IMG/VR virus record: IMGVR_UViG_3300012936_000097
Span: 1-30,411 of that record
DNA length: 30,411 bases
Reading direction: 5' to 3' (one strand)
Source of the DNA: a virus
Shown piece after piece: positions 14,180 through 24,800 of this stretch. The notes below the pieces were generated by a model. The model saw nothing but the letters and a program-made list of their open reading frames with translations. It had not been told where the DNA came from and ran no database searches. The translations under genes and the position numbers were made by a program. Within the stretch, counting starts at the first letter, position 1. Each line of letters begins with the position of its first letter.

Positions 14180-14658
14180 GATATATATTTACTAATTTTT
14201 TTCATAGCTTCTTCTGCTGATATTTCATTACCCATCCAATTATTATGAACATAATACATAACATCTTTAATGTTATCTAAATCCCCATTCATTTTTATAC
14301 CCGAGTTAATAACTTTTTCCATTTCATCGTTAGGTTCTGATAAGCTAGTGCTTTCATTTTTCATTTCGGGATGAAATAAAAATTTAACGGTATTAGCATC
14401 TTTTGCTACTTCTTTACCATCTATTTCTATACCAATTGGATAAGGCTTAGTTTTATCATCTGCCCAATAAGCTACGTCGTAACTTTTATCTTCATTACTT
14501 GTTACTAATAATCCTCTGTTATATGTATCTTCTTCGGCTTGAAGTACAACCATTTTACCGGTTGGTAAGATCATATCGCCCATTAGTTTGATATCTCCTT
14601 CATCGTATCCATCGTCATTATAACGATTTTGTTCGAGAATTATATCAGTTAGTTTCAT
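14176..14658 (-). CDS. Tagged hypothetical protein, 160 aa
   Basis: Begins MKLTDIILE|QNRYND, the clearest copy of the shared N-terminal leader. The body is acidic and likely beta-rich (MILPTGKMVVLQAEEDTYN; LLVTSNEDKSYDVAYWADD), then helical at the end (HNNWMGNEISAEEAMKKISK). There are no cysteines, membrane segments or known motifs. It overlaps the GIY-YIG-like gene upstream by 4 nt and the 262-aa gene downstream by 4 nt, so all three are probably translated together. I do not recognise a family. The leader plus neighbours suggest the same destination as the kinase-like tagged proteins. Confidence 0.78.
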   Translation of the reverse strand: MKLTDIILEQNRYNDDGYDEGDIKLMGDMILPTGKMVVLQAEEDTYNRGLLVTSNEDKSYDVAYWADDKTKPYPIGIEIDGKEVAKDANTVKFLFHPEMKNESTSLSEPNDEMEKVINSGIKMNGDLDNIKDVMYYVHNNWMGNEISAEEAMKKISKYIS

Positions 14659-15134
14659 TTAATAAAATCTTTTCTATAAAATTTTCCTAAAACATTATCG
14701 TTAATATAAACGTCATCTTGCTCTAGTACTTCATTTATAAATAGGTATTTACATTCAAAATATGTTAATAGCTTTTTATTAGGAACATAACATAAGATTC
14801 TTCTCTCAAAGTCCATAGGATCACCTTCCTTAAGTAATTTTAAAATATCTTTATGAGATCCGTAGTAATCTTTCCAATCAGATTCGGTAATAACTTTCTG
14901 CTTAAGAGGTACTCTTCCCCCTATACCTTTAGCTTTTCTTTCTTCTTTTAAAGCTGCTAAAGCTTTTTTACCTAACTTTTTATTTCTTTCAAAAAATAGA
15001 ACTTTTTTTCCAATATACTTTTTACCTGTAGGTTTATGTTTAGTTTCATAAATGAAACCATAAGTACCTTTAGGCATATCATCTATATCAGATACATAAT
15101 ATGATTTGTATGTCCAACCTGGTATTGTGACCAT
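14655..15134 (-). CDS. GIY-YIG-like endonuclease, 159 aa
   Basis: Residues 25-42 carry the signature, YGFIY at 25-29 then KKYIGKK at 38-44, close to the GIY...YIG pattern. Downstream are DWKDYYGSHKDI, FERRILCYVP and LTYFECKYL. The last contains a glutamate in a position like the metal-binding Glu of this fold. A Lys-rich insert (KLGKKALAALKEERKAKG) separates the motifs. T4-like phages encode many GIY-YIG enzymes, some homing endonucleases and some host-DNA-degrading (endonuclease II). It lies directly downstream of a Hint-domain gene and near an apparent mini-intein, which makes a free-standing homing role worth testing. The DNA target is unknown. Confidence 0.78.
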   Translation of the reverse strand: MVTIPGWTYKSYYVSDIDDMPKGTYGFIYETKHKPTGKKYIGKKVLFFERNKKLGKKALAALKEERKAKGIGGRVPLKQKVITESDWKDYYGSHKDILKLLKEGDPMDFERRILCYVPNKKLLTYFECKYLFINEVLEQDDVYINDNVLGKFYRKDFIK

Positions 15135-15174
15135 AATCTATTAATATAAGAATTTTTTTATAAAATTACAACTT

Positions 15175-15888
15175 TTATTCTTGAGCATCTTTTTCTACTA
15201 ATTCATCTTGGATGTTATGAGTTAAAAATCCTTCAGCGAAATAATTATCTACATCTTCTACATCTAATACCCCAGTTTGAATATTTTCATCTATTCTTTC
15301 TATACTACTTACTTCTATCCATTCTCCATCTTTATTAAAAATTAGTTCTCCTACTCTTAAATCCCTCGTTAAAACAAATTGTATACTTGTACCTTTAATT
15401 AAAAATGGTTGCTCCCAGGTAGCTTTAATAAGATTATTAATTAAGAAGTAATAATGATAAGTGGCTAATTTATTTTTAATTACTGTTGATGTGCTTAAAG
15501 TACCTGAAAGGTTATTAGTATACCAATTTACCCATTCTTCTTCAGTACCTATTCCGTCAATATTATAGGATACAACTTCATCTCCTTCTATAACATCTTC
15601 TATAGCTTTTGTTGTACCGTCTGCCATATTAATTAGAGTTCCGTAAACTAAACAACCATTATTTCCACCACTAGGCCCAGAAGGTCCGCTTCCTCCAGAG
15701 GACGACGAAGCTCCGTAAAAATCATCAAAATCAATAGTTGTATTTGTAGAGTTATTAATAGTTTTACCGGATGCTTCATTTAAAGATCTAATATCAGAAT
15801 CATTTATAGAGCATTGAGTCTCGGTAGTACCGCCAGCTTCTACGTGTATATTATTTAAGGAAATCGCTCCTGATGTTTGTAATGCCAT
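15175..15888 (-). CDS. Virion protein with C-terminal Hint (intein-like) domain, 237 aa
   Basis: Residues 1-60 are a virion-type N-terminal module (SGAISLNNIHVEAGG ... FDDFYGAS), followed by a flexible Gly/Ser/Pro linker (SSSGGSGPSGPSGGNNG). Residues 79-225 are a Hint domain starting at C79 (CLVYGTLINMADG) and ending FLTHN, followed by a 12-residue acidic tail. The residue after the terminal Asn is Ile, not Cys, Ser or Thr, so protein splicing is unlikely. N- or C-terminal self-cleavage or ligation, as in bacterial intein-like domains, is possible. The usual block-B TxxH histidine is replaced by Gln160 (ATWEQPF). It sits between the giant fibre gene and the GIY-YIG gene. Confidence 0.85.
   Translation of the reverse strand: MALQTSGAISLNNIHVEAGGTTETQCSINDSDIRSLNEASGKTINNSTNTTIDFDDFYGASSSSGGSGPSGPSGGNNGCLVYGTLINMADGTTKAIEDVIEGDEVVSYNIDGIGTEEEWVNWYTNNLSGTLSTSTVIKNKLATYHYYFLINNLIKATWEQPFLIKGTSIQFVLTRDLRVGELIFNKDGEWIEVSSIERIDENIQTGVLDVEDVDNYFAEGFLTHNIQDELVEKDAQE
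15214..15654 (-). other. Hint domain in the 237-aa virion protein (BIL-type candidate)
   Basis: Encodes residues 79-225 (147 residues): Cys1 at the first position, GTLINMADG in block A, TWEQ at the block-B site, and a C-terminal YFAEGFLTHN with the penultimate His and final Asn needed for Asn cyclisation. The +1 residue is Ile, so the domain resembles type-B bacterial intein-like domains rather than splicing inteins. It contains no endonuclease insertion. Confidence 0.78.
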
Positions 15889-15893
15889 AGTAG

Positions 15894-18800
15894 TTAGTTT
15901 TTAGATTCTAACTTCTTTTCTAGCTCGTTTACTTTAGCTGTTAGTTCTTTTATAGCTTCAGTAAGTACCGCTACCGTTGCAGAATAATCGATGGTTTTAA
16001 CGTCATCTATATTATCATCTAAGTTATTAGTAGTGTCGGTATAAGTTAATTCAGGAAGTTGCTTTTCAAAATCTTGTGCAATAAATCCTATCGAACTTCC
16101 TCTTTCTTTATCTTTCCAGTCAAATGATACTCCTTGTAAGTTTAATACTTTATCTAATGCTCCTGTAATAGGTCTTATATTTTCTTTTAACCTTATATCA
16201 GAAGAAGTAGATGTTGTAAATGCGGTAATATTATCTCTAGCAAAAATTCTATAGACTATAAGGTTCCTCCATCTATTACCGCTACCTCCGAGATCGAATC
16301 CTGTTGACGTGCTAGTACTATTTGTATTAGGTAATAAATCATCAGATAATAGATTACCCCCTTTTACTTGGAATATAGTCTGTTTACCTGTAATACCTGC
16401 ATCTTGTCTTACAGCTTTAATAAACTTATCAGCCCCTGATACTACCTGTAGTCCCCCAGCTTTTAATTCTACGAAGTTAGTAGGTAGTTTAACTTGTACC
16501 TGAGTATCGAATGAACCAACTGAGTCAAAAGTTTGAGATTGATTACTAACACTAAAGTGTGATTCGGTATAAGAAGTAATTCCTGAAGCATTAGTAGAAT
16601 GGTTTCTAGCAGAAGAAGATTTTAAAAGCCACTTATACCTCAGCTTTATAGTGCCACTTTCTGATATAGTTAAAAGTACTTTTTTATTGTTTTGAGCAGC
16701 TGCGTTACTTTGAGCTCCAGTAGAAGCAGCAAAAGATACACTATTGTTCCAGGTAAATGTAGCAGTATTGTGGTGTATTATTTCATTCGCTATATAGTTT
16801 ACATGAGGTGGAATTTTTAGAGAAACTACATTTAATTCTTCTTTTATTAGGTCTCTTTTAGTAACTAATTTCTTTTCTATACCGTTTCCTGTGTCTATAA
16901 AAATTTCAGTAAATCCAGGATTAACTTCTTCAACTTTTAAAGCTTCTCCATTTTCCATCCAAAATTCGTGACCGGAAGATACCTTTATTGCTTTACCGTC
17001 TACTTCAACTTCATAATATTCAGCTCTAGTACTTTTCTTTACTTTGCTTATTTTATCAGTAACAAATTTATTTTGAGTATAATCCCATACTTTTAATTCG
17101 TCTCCTTCTTGTAAATTTTTAGCTAATGTTTTATCTCCATTACCTAAAGTTACCAAAGAATTTTCATCAACTGATTCAAATGCTATTAAGAAGTCTAATG
17201 GAGAGCTAGAACTACCGCCTGATGAGTAACCACCGGAACTATTACCACTCGATGTTCCTGATGCTTGACTATAATTATATTGACTAGAATTACCAAACTT
17301 ATGTGCTTGCGCTAGTAGAACTGAACCAATTTCAGTATTGGAAGAATTAAAAGCACATAAATATAAATCAGCACCTAAGAATGCTTTCCTTGGAGTAATT
17401 TTACCATGTGTTTGATTATTATAAGATGCATTATAACTCGGATTAGCAGTTGTACCTGTAGCTGAAACTGAAGGTCTTTTGACTGTAAAAGCTGGTACAT
17501 TTAAGGTAACTTCAAACGTACCTTTAGCATCTGCTGTAAAAGTGTTACTAGAAGCATCTGGGCCTTGTATTGAAGCAGTAGCTAATCCTGATAAAGCACT
17601 ACTTCCTATGACTCCATATGTTGGATTTGATACTGAGGTAGTAGAGGTTAAAGTAGACCAGTTTCCTCCAGAGCTTGGTATACTTCCTACATTAACGTTT
17701 GTAGTAGTATCAGCAATAGGAGTTAATTCATCTAATGGAGATATAATTACTTTTTTCTCAGCACCAGAAAACATTTGAATTTCTGGTATATTAGGTTCAA
17801 AAATTATTTCGCTATTGTCGTCTCTTAATGCATTAGTAGTTTGGTCGATTACCCAATCACCTATCCTACCTGAAGTAGCGGTTATTTCACCTGTTATAGC
17901 AGCATCTTCTGCTGTCATAATACCTTCGCTATTTACAGAGAATTTAGGTGATGCAGCAGTTGGTACACTTATATTACCCCCTATAACACTTCCACCTTCT
18001 ATATTACCTCCTACTATACTAGTACCTGCTATCAAACTACCGGTAATACCGGAACCTTGTACTAATCCTTTAAATTGAGCATCTCCTGATTGACTGATAA
18101 AGAAACCTTTCGAATGTATACTACCTGCAGAATTTAAAGTAATACCTGTACCGGTATTAAATCCTGAGGTATTTTTAGTACCAGAGAAGATTGCATCTGA
18201 ATCAATTGTCCATCCTCCAACAAAGCCATCATCGAAGTTAGCATTAACACCTGATCCTGCGCTAAAATCAAACCAATCTAAGATAGGGTCATTCGTTACA
18301 TCGAAGAATGAAGAATCTAAGTAATAGGTTGTTGTAGCACTTTGATTACTTTCTGTTCTTTTTAGCGTATTATTATGGTAATATTTTATTGTAGCTCCAT
18401 CATAACATATCTTAAATACATCCCCGTTACTTATTGATTCGTATGTCTGTATGCTATTACCGTTTTGGTAAACTTGAGAAGTCGTACCATTTATATACCA
18501 GGCATGATCTATACTTGTAAAAGAAGTATTAGTAGAAGGGTCAGTGTTGAGGCCCATCATAAATCTTCTAGCAGATGCAACATTAGTTACTCTGAATATT
18601 ACTTCTGCACTTCCTGCCTGGCCGTGTAGAGATTTCATTTCACCGTTCCAGGAATTATCATTAGCTATTTTTCTAACTGATCTACCTACAAGTTCTAAGT
18701 TACTAGTTAAACTTAAGTTAGCAGCTAAAATTTGTGATTCATTAATAGAAGAACTTAAAGAAGCTGTTGCACTATTTAATGCTGCTGTTGTTGCTGCATT

Positions 18801-21800
18801 TCCTCCTTCAATATTAATATCTCCTGAGATGCTTAAAGTAGTTCCATTCCAAGATAATTTACTACCTAGGGAGAACTTACCTGTATTATCAGCATAGAAT
18901 TTTGTATTTGAATTATTATGAGTACCGGTTCCTATATAGATTTTAGAAGTACCTAAAGTAATACCTCCTATAGTTCCTGAAGTTGCTTTTAATACTCCCG
19001 CTGGAGTAACGCTAAATGGCGCTGAGGCGAATGAAGCATGTCCTAATTGAATACCTGAAGTAGGAGAGGCTTTAAAAATAGCATTACCAGAACCTATCTG
19101 TAATGAACCTACAAAGTTACCAGTAGCTGCAGATAATTCTCCTTTAAATACTGCGGCTCCATAATTAGTTATCCTAAAATGAGTAGAAGTTAGAGCTCCT
19201 CCATCTAAATCAATAGCTGTACCTGCTGAAGTAAATGCATTACCGTTAGTATTACCTGAATGATTATTAGACTTAATAAGTCCTGTTTGAATCATATCAC
19301 CAGCAATCTTAGTAGTATTACCTAAACTATGACCTCCAGCCATTGCTTGGAAAAGTACTTGTTGAGAAGTTGATGAATAAAAGAAACCAGCTCCTGGTCT
19401 TACAAAGTCTTCTGTTACGCCGTTAGTTATAGAATCGTATACAAATAACGGTGTTATAAAATTACCGTTTTTAAATACTGTGTATCTAGCTCCTGTAGGT
19501 AATAATCTTATTCTAATTCTAAATTGTTGATTATCTGAGAAGTCTGTATCGTTAGTCCATTGAGCAGATGTAGTACCCATTAATTGTTGCTGAGTTCTTA
19601 TTTCACTACCATTTTCATAGATCCTGAACTGTCCGTTATGATGCATATAAACAGCATGGGACATTTGACTTCTACCAAAACTACTTGGTGTTTCTTTATA
19701 TAAACCGATAGCAGTACCTGGGTTTGTAGAACCAGCTACTACATCGAATTCAAATATAGGAGAATCACTTCTTGCAAAAAATGCATCTGAATGAAATCCT
19801 GCATCATGTGAATCGTTATTATTATTAAATCTATTTCCTAAAACCGGTGTAGTTAGAGTTGCTGTTGCTAATGCTCCTGTGCCGTTATCTGATACGAAAG
19901 TAGAACTATCTAATGAGCCGCTAAATTGATAAGTTAATGAAGGACCTAATCCTTTGTTACCTATAATTAATCTATTTCCATCCCATGCTAGACCTTGATC
20001 TCCACTTCCGCTTAAGTAGAAGTTACCATCTTTATCCATATAGGTTAAGAACGTACCGTTGTTACCGCTATGGAATCCTAATTTTTCTGAATCAAAGAAT
20101 AATCCTGGTCCAGTTATACTACCTGTAATAGCAGCTAAAGCAAATCCTGGTTGACCAGAAGGACCAAATGAATAAGAATCAGGATTAGCTAACGATGAAG
20201 TTGCATTAATAACAGTTTGTAATTCTGCTTGAGAAGCAAAATCATTTTCATTAGTTACGGTAACACTACCGGATATAGTTAAGGTTGTTCCATCCCATGA
20301 TAGGGCATTACCTAAAGAAAACTTACCTGTATTGTCTGTGTAAAATTTAGTATCTGCATTATTATGGTTACCTGAACCTATATACATTTTAGTAGCATCT
20401 AATTCTATACCTCCGATAGAACCGTCTCTAGCTATTATACTACCATCAATTGATAAATCTGTTCCGTCCCATACTAATCCACTATTTCCACTTCCTGTTA
20501 AGAAGAATTCTCCAGAAGAAGATAAATAAGCTTTCCATTTATCTGTATCGTAATAACCTAAGTTATTAGCGCTCATAAATAATCCAGTACCAGATGGTGT
20601 AGGATTAAAAGTAATCTTACCGGTATTGTCTACTGATCTAGTTATCGCTGTATCTGAATTAGCTACTGCTTGTGCTGCTTGTGCTGATGCTGTTGTGGCT
20701 AAATCACTAGCTTGATCTGCTGCTGCTGTATTACTTTGAATAGCTCCAGATAAAGAAGCTGATAGGGCTGCTGTTCCATCATTTACACTTCCTGTTACAT
20801 AATCTTGAGTGGCTGCATTACCTCCTAGTACGTTAATATCTCCTGATATAATTAATGAAGTTCCATCCCAAGCTAATTTATTAGTACCGCTACCGGTTAA
20901 GAAGAAACTACCGTTATTAGACATAAATGTTGCAAACTTACTACCGTTGTAAAAACCTAGAGCAGAGTCACCTAAGTATAAACCTGCTGCTGTAGTACTA
21001 GGAGTAGAAACTATCTTACCAGATGAATCTGTAAATATAGTAGCGGCGAAAGATGCTGAAGTTGAGGTAATTAACGCAGCTTGATCAAAGGTAGCATCTG
21101 AAGCTGTAACCCATGTTGAACCGCTAAAAATATAAAGTCTATTTCCATCATTATCATCTATCCACATATCTCCTTGTGTACGTCCTGATGTAGATGGTGC
21201 ATCGTTTTGTCTAAATACTGAGTTCTTTCCTGATACTACTCCGTCAAATGCATCTGCTGTAGCAGCATGAGAAGCAGAGACTGTTAGTGCTGTAGCATCT
21301 GTTTGTGCTATAGAAGCAGAAAGAGAACTAGATAAAGAAGCAGTTGCTGCATTAGTTGCAGCCAATGCGTTTGCTTGAGCTGTTGCTGCTGCGTTACTAC
21401 CACTAGTTACGGCATTAGCTGCTGCAGTAGCGGCAAAATTTTGTGCTGCTGTTTGTGCTGATGCTACTGAAGATGTAGTTGCTGCATTACCAGAGACTAT
21501 GTTTATAGAACCTTGAATAGTTAATTGACCTCCATCCCAAGATAAGAACTGACCATCACTTCCTGTTAAAAAGAAGTTACCATTATTAGCCATATAAGTT
21601 CTCCACTGACTACCTGAATAAAATCCTAAATTAGTATCTCCTAAAAATAAACCTTGAGCATCTGCAGAAGAAGTATCAGGTGTTTGTACTAACTTACCAG
21701 ATGAATCTGTAAAAATATCTAAAGCTACTGATGAAGATAAAGAAGCTGAAGTGGTATTGATTAATACTGTTTGATCATAAGTACCGTCAGGTGTAGCAGC

Positions 21801-24800
21801 AAATGAACTACCATTCCATACATATACTTTATTATTATCATCAGCATCTATCCACATATCACCTACTGTTCTTCCTGAAGTCGATGGTGGGTTATTTTGT
21901 CTAAATATAGATGTTTTACCTGCTATTACATTATTAGCTGAATCTAAACCGTCTTGTAAAGTAGCAGTAGATGAACTAATTGACGAACTTAATGACGATG
22001 ATACATTATCTATATCTGCAGAAGCAGAAGTATATGCTTCGGCTGCACTAGAAGAAGCGAAGGTCTGTGTTGCAGCATTACCGCCTGTTATATTTATACT
22101 ACCTTTTATTTCTAGAGTACCGGCAGAAGAGTCCCAAGCAAGTTTATTACCTGCTGAGCCTGTAAGGAAAAAGTCTCCTTCGTTATCCATATAAGTTGCC
22201 CATTCACCACCTTTATAGAAACCTAAATTAGTAGAGGTCATATAAAGACCTTGAGCAGAAGCAGTTGGAGGTCTAACAGCTCTACCTGAACTGTCAGTAA
22301 ATATCTTACTGTCTATAGTATTAGTAGTTGTAGCTATAGAGCTAGATAAAGAAGCATCTGATGATGATATTTCTGTTGCTAAAGATCCTGATAGAGAAGC
22401 TGTTGCAGCATTTAATTCAGCAGTAGTTGCACCAGTACCTCCTGTTATATCTATAGCACCTTTTATATTCAAAGTACTACCGTCCCAGTAAATGTAGTTA
22501 TTACCGCTTGTTGCAGTTCCTACTCTAAACTTACCATTACCGTCTATATAAACTCCTGTTCCAGAAGTTGTTGTTATAGAGCTTGCATTTGCTCCTGCAG
22601 TAAGAGTCCCATTATTTAAGGAACTAGAAATCATAAAGTTAGAAGTATCTAAACTAAACGTTTCAGTTTTTATAGTTAGATTACCATCTGTAAAGTTATC
22701 CAAACTAATAAAGTTGTCAGCACCGCCTACTTTCCAAGCACCATCTGTATACCAGTAATTATTGTTGTTTACAAATATACCATCATTGGTTCCAGATACA
22801 TCTCTACCTATAGATATTTTTTGACCTGTTTCTAATCCTCCTGCAACTGTAGCAACATGAAGTATACCTGCAATAGAACCTGTATCAGCTGTAATAGCTC
22901 CTTTAAAGAATCCATTTTCTGTATATAAACCAAATCCTGGTTCATTATTACCGTATAAGTACCCTGAGGATAATCCTGATAGGTCTCCTAGTCTAGATCT
23001 TAATTCTAAATCATAAACCCCTGATCCTGTTCTTTCTACTATATCCATATAAGGAGTAGAAATATCTCTAGGATTAGCATTCATCATTATATACCCGGAA
23101 GATACATCTGTAGCTGGATTAAATACACCTGTTGATAATATTACTTGACCTTCGTTTAGAGGACGTGCAGCGGATACGAGGCCGCTTAAAAATTCTTTAT
23201 CGGTATCTATTTTAAATATAGTATCTCCAACAGTATGTGAATCGGCAACACTATCGTGATAGCCTCTAATAACTGTCAATACTTTATTATTAATAGCAGT
23301 AACTTTTAATCTTTCATTATCGATTTTGATAATATCTTGTAAGTTTAATCCAGTTGAACTAACTACTTCGATAGTAGTTTCTGATGCTGTATCTATACTC
23401 GAAGATACAGTAGTAATAGATGAAGAGACAGCAGGTGTTCCTCCAAATCCTCTCTCTACGTAAATTTCTCCTGCTAATCCATCAGGGTCTATTGAACCTG
23501 TATTGTAGCTTAAAGCGTTATCCTCTGAATATCTTTTTGTACCTGAAACGTATAAATACTCTACTCCAAATCCTGTATCATCTACAGTTTTTACTTTTAA
23601 TATTTCCCCTGTTTCAAATCCTGATACATTAGCTAAAGAAAGAGTAACGGCGTTAGCAGCATATGAAGAAGAACCGGCTATAATAGTTCCTTCTGCAGAT
23701 CTTAATGGCTGTATAGTAGAAGCGTTAGTAACCATTAGCTGACCACCAACAACGTTAACACTTTCTTTTTCGAATACAGTAGTTTTTAATGTACCACGTA
23801 TTCTCATATTTTCAAACTCAGCAGAACCGTTTCCTAAAGTATCTATTCTCCAACCTTTAACATTAGTTACGAAGTTAGATGATTCTATAGTGCCTGATGA
23901 ATTAATTATCAAACCTGTTTCACCTTCAGCATAAGAACCTCCAAAGCCGGCAGCAGGAATTGATCTTATTTGATCGCCTGTTATTTCCCATCCACCAACT
24001 TTGTTACCTTGCTGACCGAATTGAGCAATGGTATTACTAGAACCGGTGCCTGCACCATCGTATATTTTTAAACCAAATAAATCTCCTGCGGCATTAGATA
24101 TTTCTCCTAATCTAATTATTTCTTGCCCAGAAGGTTTAAATATAGTTAACCTTTTAGTAGAAGTATCAATATCAAAATTAGTTGTGTCTAACTTAAAAGT
24201 ATCTGTTTTAATATCAATACCACTTGTTGTATTGAACCTTAGGTAGTTACTAGCATCCTTAGTAAGATCCAGCGTAGGAACAGCTGCATCCATACCTAAT
24301 ATTAATCCAGCATCGTTAGTAGCAAAACCTGTTTTAGTTCCTGCAACTATCATTGCGTCTTCAGCGCTTCCTGATATTTTAAATTTATTAGCAGTCCCTA
24401 CTTCTATAGCTGAAGAGGCTCCTAATAGTTTTACACTACCACCACCTAAAGACATAGAAGCATGTGTTGAAGATATCTCTATATTAGAAGCAGATATTTC
24501 TAATAGCTTAGTTGATATACTTACATCAGTACCGTCAAATTTAGCAAAGCTTGATGCTCCATCTCCTACATAAAATCTCGGAGTACCACTATTATGTTGT
24601 AGTTGAATACCTTGATTACCGAAAGTAGAACTCTTAATAGAAATACTTTCGTTCGTAGCATCTAACACTATATTAGATGACTTACGTATTTCTGAGTTAG
24701 TAATGGTCCATCCTGCTATAGTACCACCGCTAAATAATACTGCTGATCCTGTTATATCACCACTACCTTTTAAACTAAAATTAGATGCTGAGATAAAATG

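Noticed and set aside
19940-22304. Spaced repeats as a possible CRISPR array
   Set aside because: Units are long, diverged and in frame within the fibre; they are protein-domain repeats.
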